Below are positions 8,131 through 16,237 of a stretch of DNA of 64,000 nucleotides, one piece after another (the stretch's first letter is position 1; each line of letters opens with the position of its first letter). Origin of the DNA: Dyadobacter sp. CY312 (lineage in GTDB: Bacteria; Bacteroidota; Bacteroidia; Cytophagales; Spirosomataceae); NCBI RefSeq assembly GCF_021390535.1, contig NZ_JAJUXG010000006.1, positions 104,216 to 168,215 of the forward strand. The letters are read 5' to 3'. The position numbers and the translations under genes were made by a program. A model generated the notes under the pieces. It was not told the origin of the DNA. It was given only the letters and a program-made list of their open reading frames with translations, and did not search any database.

Positions 8131-8526
8131 ATGAAAAAGACAATCATAGCAATCGCAACTTTGGCAATACTTACAATCGGTAACGGTTTTGCACAAAAAG
8201 GTTTTCCATCCAGAGGACACGGCGGACCGGTGGTGGAGGGGTCCCGTTACGATAACAGAATTGAAGAATACAATATCAATAAACTTGATAGAATTGTGGG
8301 TCTTACCCGCAAGCAGGAGAATAAGATCAAGAAGATTGAAAAAGCTTACGACAAAATGGTGAATAGAGGAAGAGGAGCACAGTCGTGGCAGGGACAGAAA
8401 CGCCTGGAAGAACAAAAACAGCGTGAAATTTTCTCAGTCCTTACTCCAAACCAACGTCAAAAATGGATGGCTTACCAACATGCTGACAAGTTTGACAACC
8501 GGGGAAGATTTAACCGCAGAGGTTAG
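8131..8526 (+). CDS. Small secreted Spy/CpxP-like protein, tandem copy 2
   Basis: 131 residues, tandem duplicate of the gene at 7656. Signal peptide MKKTIIAIATLAILTIGNGFAQ, a Gly/Arg-rich linker, then YNINKLDRIVGLTRKQENKIKKIEKAYDKM and REIFSVLTPNQRQKWMAYQ, and the same FNRRG end. The LTRKQ and LTPNQ motifs sit at matching positions, as in Spy/CpxP proteins. The signal peptide and LTRKQEN segment are nearly identical to copy 1 while the middle has drifted. A strong terminator follows at 8561. Confidence 0.8.
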   Translation: MKKTIIAIATLAILTIGNGFAQKGFPSRGHGGPVVEGSRYDNRIEEYNINKLDRIVGLTRKQENKIKKIEKAYDKMVNRGRGAQSWQGQKRLEEQKQREIFSVLTPNQRQKWMAYQHADKFDNRGRFNRRG

Positions 8527-8560
8527 GAGACAATAGCATTTAGCCATGAATATTAAATGA

Positions 8561-8603
8561 AAAATCCCTGCAACGAACGTAAATGTTGGTTGCAGGGGTT
8601 TTT
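8561..8603 (+). terminator. Rho-independent terminator after the Spy-like pair
   Basis: Stem AAAATCCCTGCAAC (8561-8574) pairs with 8589-8602, followed by a T-run. Confidence 0.8.
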
Positions 8604-8674
8604 GTTGATTTATAAAGTGTCCATTACTATCAAACATTTTTGTTTGTTACTAACGAACACTTTTGTGAAACACT

Positions 8675-8721
8675 AAAAAAGTCCCGCTGCAAGTTTAGAC
8701 GATTTGCAGCGGGACTTTTTT
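8675..8721 (-). terminator. Rho-independent terminator of the SusC-SusD operon
   Basis: A perfect 18-bp stem (8675-8692 with 8704-8721) around the core AGTCCCGCTGCAA. The stop codon of the SusD-like gene (8720-8722) overlaps the arm. Confidence 0.9.
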
Positions 8722-9994
8722 AGTTGGCCGGATCAGCCGGTGTGCTTGTATTATTCTGGCGTTCGTTGGTAGGATAGGGATACCAGTTTCGATTACGTTC
8801 TGTCTCAGGTCTTGCAAAGCGGCGTGAATCTTCCAGTTTCAATCCCGACATAAAGAGCTCAATGCATCGGTTGCGGTAAATCTCTGTCAAAACCGAGGCT
8901 GCATCCTTTGCACCAGCGTAGGCCGACAGACCTGCTCCAAGTCCCCAGACGTCGGTGGTTTTAGTTAAGACTTTATCCAGTTCAGCTATCGCTTCATCCG
9001 TTTTGTTCTGGCGCGCCAGAACTTCTGCTTTGATCAGCATCATTTCACCGGGCAAATAGACCGGTATAGCTGCATTATTTGCTGTAAAAAATCCGGTTCC
9101 AAGGTTTTTGGTCGGGGCAGTAGTTTGGGTATAAAAGCCAACTCGTTTGTCAGCAATCGTAGGTTTCAAAGCATCAGGCAAACCCAGACCTACGTTCGCA
9201 GGTTCGGTAACGTTCCGGTTTCCGAACGATAGGAAGAATATCGGATTCTGGCTTACGTCGTCGAAATTGAAAGCTGATTTTTTAGTTAAATCCACTTTAT
9301 TGGCAGCTGTCAGCGCTTTTTCGTATTCGCCAAGCATAAGACTGTAACGTGCAATCAGCGCCTGAGCCGTATTGGGCATATCAATACTGTTTACAACCTG
9401 TCTGGTGAAATCAGCCGAAGGCGGATTGGCGGCCACGGCCGCAGCGGCACTTTCCAATAAGGTCACAGCTTCTTTAAGCACATCTTCACGCGTATTAAAG
9501 GCAATGTTTTTTCCTGTTTTTGTCGGTGCCTGCTGCCAAAACTCTGCTAGCGTACCCAATGCGATTGCTTTAAAAATGGATGCATAAGCGACCAATCCGC
9601 TTTTTACCGCCGGGTCTGTTGCTTTGTCCAGGTTGTTCAGAATAATATCCGCGTTGGACTTGGTAAGATGGCATTGTGCCCAAAGCGAGGTGAGGATAGC
9701 ATTATTGCCTTGCACGTTTCCTGATCCTTTGCCCAAAAGGTCAAGGTCGGTGTTGCCGGCATTCAACACAACAAGCTCTTTGGTAGTTAATCCGTTGGCC
9801 GATATGAAATTGTATAGCCCGCCACTGATGGTGAAACGGTATTGTAATCCGTTGGCTAGTGTAATGAGACCGTTTACATCGTTAATAACCTGGCCTTCGT
9901 TGGTGGAGCTGGGGTTGAGATATTCCTTTTGTTCACAGGATGTAAACATCAGCGCAGCCGCAGCGAGTATGGAAAATATGTATGTTCTTTTCAT
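8720..9994 (-). CDS. SusD/RagB-family nutrient-binding outer-membrane lipoprotein
   Basis: 424 residues from the ATG at 9994 (MKRTYIFSIL); an in-frame TTG at 10003 is less likely. A lipobox LMFTSC is followed by EQKEYLNP, typical of SusD mature ends. Helical TPR-like parts include WAQCHLTKSNADIILNNLDKA and GLVAYASIFKAIALGTLAEFWQQ, and a C-terminal LMSG/DSRRFARP-type segment is seen. SusD proteins sit as a lid on a SusC transporter and bind oligosaccharides or peptides. The SusC gene lies 58 bases upstream on the same strand. No enzyme gene is attached, so the substrate cannot be read from context. Confidence 0.92.
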   Translation of the reverse strand: MKRTYIFSILAAAALMFTSCEQKEYLNPSSTNEGQVINDVNGLITLANGLQYRFTISGGLYNFISANGLTTKELVVLNAGNTDLDLLGKGSGNVQGNNAILTSLWAQCHLTKSNADIILNNLDKATDPAVKSGLVAYASIFKAIALGTLAEFWQQAPTKTGKNIAFNTREDVLKEAVTLLESAAAAVAANPPSADFTRQVVNSIDMPNTAQALIARYSLMLGEYEKALTAANKVDLTKKSAFNFDDVSQNPIFFLSFGNRNVTEPANVGLGLPDALKPTIADKRVGFYTQTTAPTKNLGTGFFTANNAAIPVYLPGEMMLIKAEVLARQNKTDEAIAELDKVLTKTTDVWGLGAGLSAYAGAKDAASVLTEIYRNRCIELFMSGLKLEDSRRFARPETERNRNWYPYPTNERQNNTSTPADPAN

Positions 9995-10052
9995 TTTTAT
10001 CAAAAATTGAAATGGTCAGAAGAATAAGGAATTCTTCCATGGAAATTGAAAA

Positions 10053-13000
10053 TCAGAAACTTGCAGAAATTTTCAGTTGGTAACTTCTTGGAATAGGTAC
10101 GTTGCCAAAATCTACACCACGTACCATGTCGCTGTTTCCACCTGCATTGGTTTCAGGATCGTAACCGTCGTAATTATCCAGCGAAATCAGGTTCCGGCCA
10201 GTAAGGGCGATGTTGATGTTTCTTACATTTTTGATCAACGAAGGAAGCGTGTACGACAAGCTCACTTCACGAAGTTTCACAAAAGAACCATCGTCCACAC
10301 GCCACTCTTCCGTATTGTAAATGGAATAGATGTAACCTCTTGGCAGCTCACCTGTAAGTTCTTTTTCTGCATAATCACCAATTCCCACTCCCTGGCGTGT
10401 ACGTCTGTCGGCATTGAATACTTCCAGCCCTTGTACCGCGTCGATCAGGAAACGGAAGCCAAGGTTTTTGTAGGTCATGTTGCTGACGAATGAACCGGTC
10501 CATTTAGGATTAGGATTACCAATAATTTTTCTGACCATGTTGTTCGTTAAAAACTGTCCGTCTGCTCCTGTGGCTGCCGGGGTATATGCCAGCGGGTCAG
10601 TTGCCGACTGCACACCTTTCTGAGACTGTGGGAAATTTTGAGTGGTCAAAAACTGACTTCCATCTGCATTTCTTGCAAAAAATGTTCCGTAAAAAACACT
10701 GGCAGCCTGTCCTTCAATAAGGTAAGAAGGTGCGCCTGTTACTGTATTAAGTGCTAGTAAAGGACTTCCAAGTCTGGTGATTTTATTCCGGTTCTGGCTA
10801 TAAATTACGTTAAAATCCCAGCTGAAATCTTTGCTTTGAACTACGTTATAACCCAGGCTTACCTCAAATCCATTATTTTCCATTTCACCTACGTTGTCAA
10901 TCGAACTGGTTCCACCTTCGGTTGGTGCCAACACTTTATTCACCACCAGATCCGTTATTTTTTGCTTGTAGGCGGTTAGTCCGAGCGAAAGTTTATTTTC
11001 CAAAAATGTAAGATCAATTCCGCCTTCATTTTCAGTCATAAATTCCGGTCTTACTTTTGAATTGGCCAGCGTGGCACTTGGCACGATGGTACCTTTCCCA
11101 AGGAAGTTGGCAGGCTGGAATTGCCAGAAACGATCGTACGATCCAATACCAGTGAGGTTACCTGAGCGGCCCCAAGAATAACGCAGTTTGGCGGTATTAA
11201 CCACGTTACTCAGGCTGCCACCTTTCCAAAACTCCATGTCGGAAGGAACAAAGCTGGCGCTGAATTTTGGATAAGTTTGGTTTGATTCTGATTCAGAAAA
11301 TTTGGAAGAACGGTCGCGGCGAACAGCCCCGGTTACAAAAAGCAGGTTTTTGTAACCCAATGTTCCCTGAGCGAAAACTCCGAATAAATCGAACTGATCA
11401 TAATTATATGACGATCGGATCGTGGTTGTAGCGCCGCTGACAGTTTCAATAAACGGAGCCAGTTTTTGTCCGCTTCCGTATGTAATGTCCGTTTTGCTGT
11501 TTTGGTAACTCGTTCCTGCAATCAGATTCAGTTTCAGGTCTTTGGTTAGCTCAGTTTCATACGACAGGTTGATATCACTGTTGTAAAGAAACGTATTGGC
11601 ATTTACATTGGCTGCAAAACCATCCGGAAAACGTTCTGCCGGCAAACCCGCCACAGCCTGATACGGATAAGCGGGAATCAGGTTTTTACCCAACTGAGAA
11701 AATGCGTCCATCCCGAAAACCCAGTCCACGTTGAAACCTTTGAATGGTGTAAGGTTAAGCTGTAAATCGTTTACGGTACGGTTAACGGCCTGTGTAAAAC
11801 GCATTTTTTCGATCACAGTAAGTGGGTTCACCCGTGTAGGTTCCACAGCAAGCAGGTTGCCTCCCGCATCCCGGCGACTGATATCATAAATGTTGTTGGT
11901 GATATTGATCGAGTTTACCGGACTGTAAAAAACGTTTCCATTTGGCTTCTCGTTGGAGAAGCTGTTGGAATAGGTAATGCCTGCCGATATTTTAGCCCAA
12001 CTGGCCAAACGTTGTTCGAGTCTCACACGCAAACCATAACGCTGAAAGTCCGTACCCTTCACAATACCCTGATTTTTAAGATAGGAAAGCGACGCGAAAT
12101 ATTGCGTTTTGTCCGTTCCGCCACTTACTGACAGCGAATTGTCGGTGCCGATTCCGGTTTTGTAGATATCGTCCTGATAGTCGTAACGTTGCACATCCAC
12201 CTGATTGGTAGCAAGGTCCACAAATACGCCGTCACGGAACACGCGGCTCACAGTAACACCGGGGTTTGCTGCAATTTGCGCGGCAGATACGTTTGAAATC
12301 GGAGCGAGGCGCAAGCCGGCGAATCCAAATTGTTTACCGTATGTACTGATAGCGAATTTCTTACGAAGCTCATTGACGTTAACACTCGTTGAAAAGTTAA
12401 TCTGAGGCGCACCGGTTTTCCCTCGTTTGGTCGTGATGAGCACCACACCATTGGAGGCCCGTGAACCATATTGTGCCGCAGCGGCAGCTCCGTTGATGAT
12501 ACTCATGGATTCAATGTCGGCAGGATTGATATCTGCCATACGGTTGGTTCCTACCACAGCCTGACCAATCTGATCAGCCAAAGCATATTGAGAAACATTT
12601 GCCGAGGAATTACTGATAATGACCCCGTCAATAACATATAGCGGATCTGAATTTCCTTGAAGAGATTTGATCCCCCTTAGTCTGATCGTCATCCCACCAG
12701 CAGGATCACCGGAATTTTGCGTGATTTGCGCGCCGGGCACTTTTCCCTGCAATGCGGAAAAGAGGTTTCCCGTTCCCGATTTTTGCAGATCCGTAGAACT
12801 TACCGAGTTGATGGCATTCCCAAGTTGTCGGCGTGTTGATTTTAACGTAGAGCCTGTAACCACAATCTCATCCAACAATGCAACTTCATCAATAATGGAT
12901 GCATTGATTGTGAGGGAGGTTTGGTTTCCGAGGCTCAGCTTTTGAGATACGGTTTTATATCCGATCGACGAGAAGTCAATGGTGTAATCTCCCACGGGGA

Positions 13001-13223
13001 GAGTGGCATTCAGCGCGTATACACCTTCTGCGTCAGTGATGCTTCCCTGAGTTGTACTTCTTATTTGCACCGAAACACCGGGAACGCCTTGGCCGGCTTT
13101 GTCCGTAACTTTTCCACTGATGGAATAGGATTGTGCAAACGCTCCCACCGAAAACAACATGGCTATTGCAATACCTGCCAGCCAGTCCTTGGGAGACCAC
13201 AATAAATGAATATGTTTTCTCAT
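10053..13223 (-). CDS. SusC/RagA-family TonB-linked outer-membrane transporter
   Basis: 1056 residues. A signal sequence (about 1-30) is followed by a carboxypeptidase-D-regulatory-like domain (ISGKVTDKAGQGVPGVSV onward, 33-115), a TonB-box-like DEIVVTG, and a plug domain with the SusC landmarks LQGKVPGAQI, IRLRGIKSLQG and DPLYVIDGV. The barrel ends in an aromatic residue (KISASF), as needed for BAM insertion. The ATG at 13223 is preceded by a good promoter at 13274-13304. It forms an operon with the SusD-like gene downstream and imports a nutrient through the outer membrane using TonB energy. Confidence 0.95.
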   Translation of the reverse strand: MRKHIHLLWSPKDWLAGIAIAMLFSVGAFAQSYSISGKVTDKAGQGVPGVSVQIRSTTQGSITDAEGVYALNATLPVGDYTIDFSSIGYKTVSQKLSLGNQTSLTINASIIDEVALLDEIVVTGSTLKSTRRQLGNAINSVSSTDLQKSGTGNLFSALQGKVPGAQITQNSGDPAGGMTIRLRGIKSLQGNSDPLYVIDGVIISNSSANVSQYALADQIGQAVVGTNRMADINPADIESMSIINGAAAAAQYGSRASNGVVLITTKRGKTGAPQINFSTSVNVNELRKKFAISTYGKQFGFAGLRLAPISNVSAAQIAANPGVTVSRVFRDGVFVDLATNQVDVQRYDYQDDIYKTGIGTDNSLSVSGGTDKTQYFASLSYLKNQGIVKGTDFQRYGLRVRLEQRLASWAKISAGITYSNSFSNEKPNGNVFYSPVNSINITNNIYDISRRDAGGNLLAVEPTRVNPLTVIEKMRFTQAVNRTVNDLQLNLTPFKGFNVDWVFGMDAFSQLGKNLIPAYPYQAVAGLPAERFPDGFAANVNANTFLYNSDINLSYETELTKDLKLNLIAGTSYQNSKTDITYGSGQKLAPFIETVSGATTTIRSSYNYDQFDLFGVFAQGTLGYKNLLFVTGAVRRDRSSKFSESESNQTYPKFSASFVPSDMEFWKGGSLSNVVNTAKLRYSWGRSGNLTGIGSYDRFWQFQPANFLGKGTIVPSATLANSKVRPEFMTENEGGIDLTFLENKLSLGLTAYKQKITDLVVNKVLAPTEGGTSSIDNVGEMENNGFEVSLGYNVVQSKDFSWDFNVIYSQNRNKITRLGSPLLALNTVTGAPSYLIEGQAASVFYGTFFARNADGSQFLTTQNFPQSQKGVQSATDPLAYTPAATGADGQFLTNNMVRKIIGNPNPKWTGSFVSNMTYKNLGFRFLIDAVQGLEVFNADRRTRQGVGIGDYAEKELTGELPRGYIYSIYNTEEWRVDDGSFVKLREVSLSYTLPSLIKNVRNINIALTGRNLISLDNYDGYDPETNAGGNSDMVRGVDFGNVPIPRSYQLKISASF

Positions 13224-13273
13224 AAATATTTGGTTTTAATACATGAATGTGGGTTAAAACTGTATGATGAAAG

Positions 13274-13304
13274 CAAATATCTAAATACGCATATGATAAT
13301 CAAA
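13274..13304 (-). promoter_or_regulatory. Promoter of the SusC-SusD operon
   Basis: Read on the minus strand: TTTG, exactly 19 bp, then GATATTTG, one base away from the Bacteroidota consensus TTTG-N19-TAnnTTTG. The start site would be near 13267, leaving a leader of about 44 nt. Confidence 0.6.
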
Positions 13305-13432
13305 TGAGAGGGAGTCTATTTATTTTCTTTTGTAAAATATTCACCCAGGATTTATTCTTTTTGTAGAATAAATGCCTTTTAAAGCCAAATTTGATAGAAT
13401 ATAGTTCGGTTTTGAGGATGGTTAATTTTTGT

Positions 13433-13492
13433 TGTCCGGTAATAGAAAACCCTGGCTTACGCTTGCGGACAATGTCTGTTCGTTTTCGGACA
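13433..13492. promoter_or_regulatory. Cluster of four TGTYCG/CGGACA half-sites
   Basis: TGTCCG (13433), CGGACA (13466), TGTTCG (13477) and CGGACA (13487). The last two make the 16-mer TGTTCGTTTTCGGACA, found again exactly at 24722. It lies 315 bases before the permease gene at 13807 and 210 bases before the SusC promoter. It is a candidate PadR-type operator by comparison with the PadR upstream region. Confidence 0.45.
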
Positions 13493-13616
13493 ATATTCTA
13501 TTTTTATGATTTGTAATTTACTGTATTATAATACATTACGAATTTGGTATGCCTTTTATAGGTTTGTGTGGTAGTGCCAGTTTGAAGTGTTGCTAATGTT
13601 TGTATCTGGTTGCCTT

Positions 13617-13715
13617 CGTTTGTGTCTCCACAAACGAATATACTGAGGGGTGATACAGTTATAGGGTTGTAGTAGGCAGTGCCGGAACTACGCCTTGTCA
13701 GGATACAAACCGTGG
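13617..13715. repeat. Dispersed palindromic repeat, two copies (one degenerate)
   Basis: Copy at 13617-13636 has the form CGTTTGTGTCTCCACAAACG. A decayed copy lies at 13693-13715 ending in CAAACCGTGG. Same family as the elements at 18679, 18846, 19997 and 22102. Confidence 0.7.
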
Positions 13716-13806
13716 CAGTTGGAAGTGTCTTATGAAGATATACACCGCGACTTAAAGACTCAATCGCTAAAATTTTCGAGTCGTTTTAATAAACTAAATA
13801 TATGTC

Positions 13807-16173
13807 ATGATCCGTAACTATTTTAAAATCGCCTGGCGTAGTTTGTTGAAAAACAGATTTTATTCTCTTATCAACGGAGCCGGTTTAACGATCGGGCTTG
13901 GTGTAGGAATTCTGATTTTGTTATGGGTACAGGACGAACTGAGTTTTGATCGGTTTCATAAACAGGCAGATGATATCTATAAACTGGAAAACAGAGTTGG
14001 CACTGGTTCGAGCCAGCAGATTTGGACCAGTACGGCGGCTCCAATAGGAATACTGGGTAAAAAAGAACTGCCTGAGATTAAGGATGCTGTGAGGCTTTCC
14101 CAGAACAATCAATACATTTTGTTTACCTATAAGGATAAAATTTTCAACGAGAATAATTCTTTATTCACGGATCCCAACTTGTTTTCCGTTTTCGATTTTG
14201 GACTCATTAAAGGCGACAACAAAAAGCCATTTTCTGATGACAATTCTATCATTCTTACGGAGACAACCGCAAAGAAGTATTTTGGAGATGAGGATCCGAT
14301 TGGGAAAATTCTTTCTGCTAACGACAAAGTCAGTTTTATGGTAACCGGGATAATCCGGGATTTGCCCAAAAATTCAAGTATTCAGGGAGATATGTTTCTG
14401 CCTATTTCACGGTTGTTCAAAAATATGTACAGCAGGAGGCAGGACGGCCGGAATTCCGATAACGATTTTCATCAGTTTGATTATTCAACGTACCTGCTTT
14501 TGCAACCCGGACAGGCGATTGGTAGCCTGCCTGAAAAGCTGAGAAATATTCATTTGCGTAACAAAGCTGATGACACTGATGTTGCATACCTCTTGCAACC
14601 TTTGTCTAAAATGCACCTTTACAAATCAGATGGTGCCAATGAAGGAATAGAAACCGTGAGAATGTTTATCATCATTGCATTACTCATTCTCGGCATTGCC
14701 TGTATCAATTATGTGAACCTCTCAACGGCACGGTCTATGTTGCGTTCAAAGGAAGTCAGCATGAGAAAAATAGTGGGAGCCGCCAGAACTCAGCTTTTTT
14801 TACAATTCCTGATCGAAACGACAATACTTTTTCTTCTGGCGACGATCTCTGCTTTAATTTTGCTGTACCTGCTCATGCCGGTTTATAATCAAATCGCGGG
14901 AAAAAATCTGGTCATTGATTTTACAAGTTATCAGATCTGGCAGGTTATCGGTCTTACCATTGTTGGTACACTCATTGCGTCGAGCATCTATCCGGCTTTG
15001 CTTCTTTCATCCATGGATCCACTAAGAGCATTACATGGCAAAGTTTCAGGGAAAATAAACGAGGCATTGTTTAGAAAAACGCTTGTTGTGGTACAATTCT
15101 CGGTTTCCGTGATGCTCATCGCAGGTACTATTATCATCAGCAATCAGCTCAGCTACATCCGTTCTAAAGAGCTGGGTTATGACAAAGCGCATGTTTTATC
15201 ATTTCCCATGTACGGTATTGCGAAACATTATGATGCCGTTAAAGCCGATTTGCTAAATAAACCAGGAGTTAGCGGTGTTACAAGAGCGAGTTCAAACATC
15301 GTTCAGATCGGGTCGCAAACGGGTAATAACGAATGGGATGGAAAGGAAACGGGAGAAACCTTGATGATCCGGCCCATGTCAATTGACCAGGACTTTATTC
15401 CATTTTTCAAAATGGAGCTGGTGCAGGGAGCTAATTTCAGTGGATCAGTTGCAGATTCTCTTCATTTTATTTTGAATGAAACCGCTGTGAAAGCGGCTCG
15501 TATCAAAGATCCGATCGGAAAGAAATTCAGGTTGTGGAACAAAAATGGGACGATTATCGGCGTGGTGAAAGACTTCCATTTTGAGTCGATGAAAGAGAAA
15601 ATTGAACCCGCAATTTTTTCATACACGCCATCTGACATGAATCGTATTTATATCAAAACAAACGGAGAAAATGCGGCAACGACAATTGCTGCCGCAGAAG
15701 TTTCATGGAAGCAATACAACGGGCAGTTTCCATTTGGGTATGCTTTTCTGGACGATACGTTCAATGACATGTATAAATCTGAAAAGCAAACCGGACTTCT
15801 CTTCAATATTTTTGCTTCCATTGCAGTGTTCATTTCGTGTCTGGGACTGCTTGGTCTTGCTGCCTACACGGCACAGATACGTACCAGAGAAATCGGTGTT
15901 CGTAAAGTTTTGGGATCAAGCGTTGCTGGGATTATCGGGTTATTGGCGAAGGACTTTATGAAAATGGTGCTAATTGGTATCCTCATTGCAGTGCCAGTTG
16001 CATGGTACGCGATGGACAAGTGGTTGCAGGATTTTGCCTACAAAATTGACATTCAATGGCCTGTTTTTGCAATGTCCGGTTTTCTCGCGCTCCTGGTTGC
16101 TTTGCTCACAGTAAGTTATCAGAGTGTTAAAGCGGCATTAGTCAATCCGGTGAAATCTTTAAAAAGTGAATAA
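13807..16173 (+). CDS. FtsX/MacB-like ABC permease (788 aa)
   Basis: A complete two-repeat permease: N-terminal MIRNYFKIAWRSLLKN, membrane segment about 18-40, MacB-PCD-like periplasmic domain with the KKYFGDEDPIGK landmark, membrane segments from about 285 (LGIACINYVNLSTA) to 400, a fifth near 425, a second periplasmic domain (VKDFHFESM) and three final segments ending NPVKSLKSE. Odd point: the first cytoplasmic loop reads KEVSMRKIVGA, where paralogs have KEVGVRK. The next permease follows after 64 bases, so the two are probably cotranscribed. The upstream 583-base gap holds repeats and candidate operators. No ATPase partner is nearby; the substrate is unknown. Confidence 0.93.
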   Translation: MIRNYFKIAWRSLLKNRFYSLINGAGLTIGLGVGILILLWVQDELSFDRFHKQADDIYKLENRVGTGSSQQIWTSTAAPIGILGKKELPEIKDAVRLSQNNQYILFTYKDKIFNENNSLFTDPNLFSVFDFGLIKGDNKKPFSDDNSIILTETTAKKYFGDEDPIGKILSANDKVSFMVTGIIRDLPKNSSIQGDMFLPISRLFKNMYSRRQDGRNSDNDFHQFDYSTYLLLQPGQAIGSLPEKLRNIHLRNKADDTDVAYLLQPLSKMHLYKSDGANEGIETVRMFIIIALLILGIACINYVNLSTARSMLRSKEVSMRKIVGAARTQLFLQFLIETTILFLLATISALILLYLLMPVYNQIAGKNLVIDFTSYQIWQVIGLTIVGTLIASSIYPALLLSSMDPLRALHGKVSGKINEALFRKTLVVVQFSVSVMLIAGTIIISNQLSYIRSKELGYDKAHVLSFPMYGIAKHYDAVKADLLNKPGVSGVTRASSNIVQIGSQTGNNEWDGKETGETLMIRPMSIDQDFIPFFKMELVQGANFSGSVADSLHFILNETAVKAARIKDPIGKKFRLWNKNGTIIGVVKDFHFESMKEKIEPAIFSYTPSDMNRIYIKTNGENAATTIAAAEVSWKQYNGQFPFGYAFLDDTFNDMYKSEKQTGLLFNIFASIAVFISCLGLLGLAAYTAQIRTREIGVRKVLGSSVAGIIGLLAKDFMKMVLIGILIAVPVAWYAMDKWLQDFAYKIDIQWPVFAMSGFLALLVALLTVSYQSVKAALVNPVKSLKSE

Positions 16174-16237
16174 ACACTGGTAAAAAAGGTATCAGAGTTC
16201 CTGTTGCCCAATTCGGATAATCCTAATCCATATCAAT

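Noticed and set aside
8646..8663. A further dyad with CGAACA near 8654
   Set aside because: The opposite half-site matches only 4 of 6 positions and it lies between two terminators of converging genes, not upstream of a gene.
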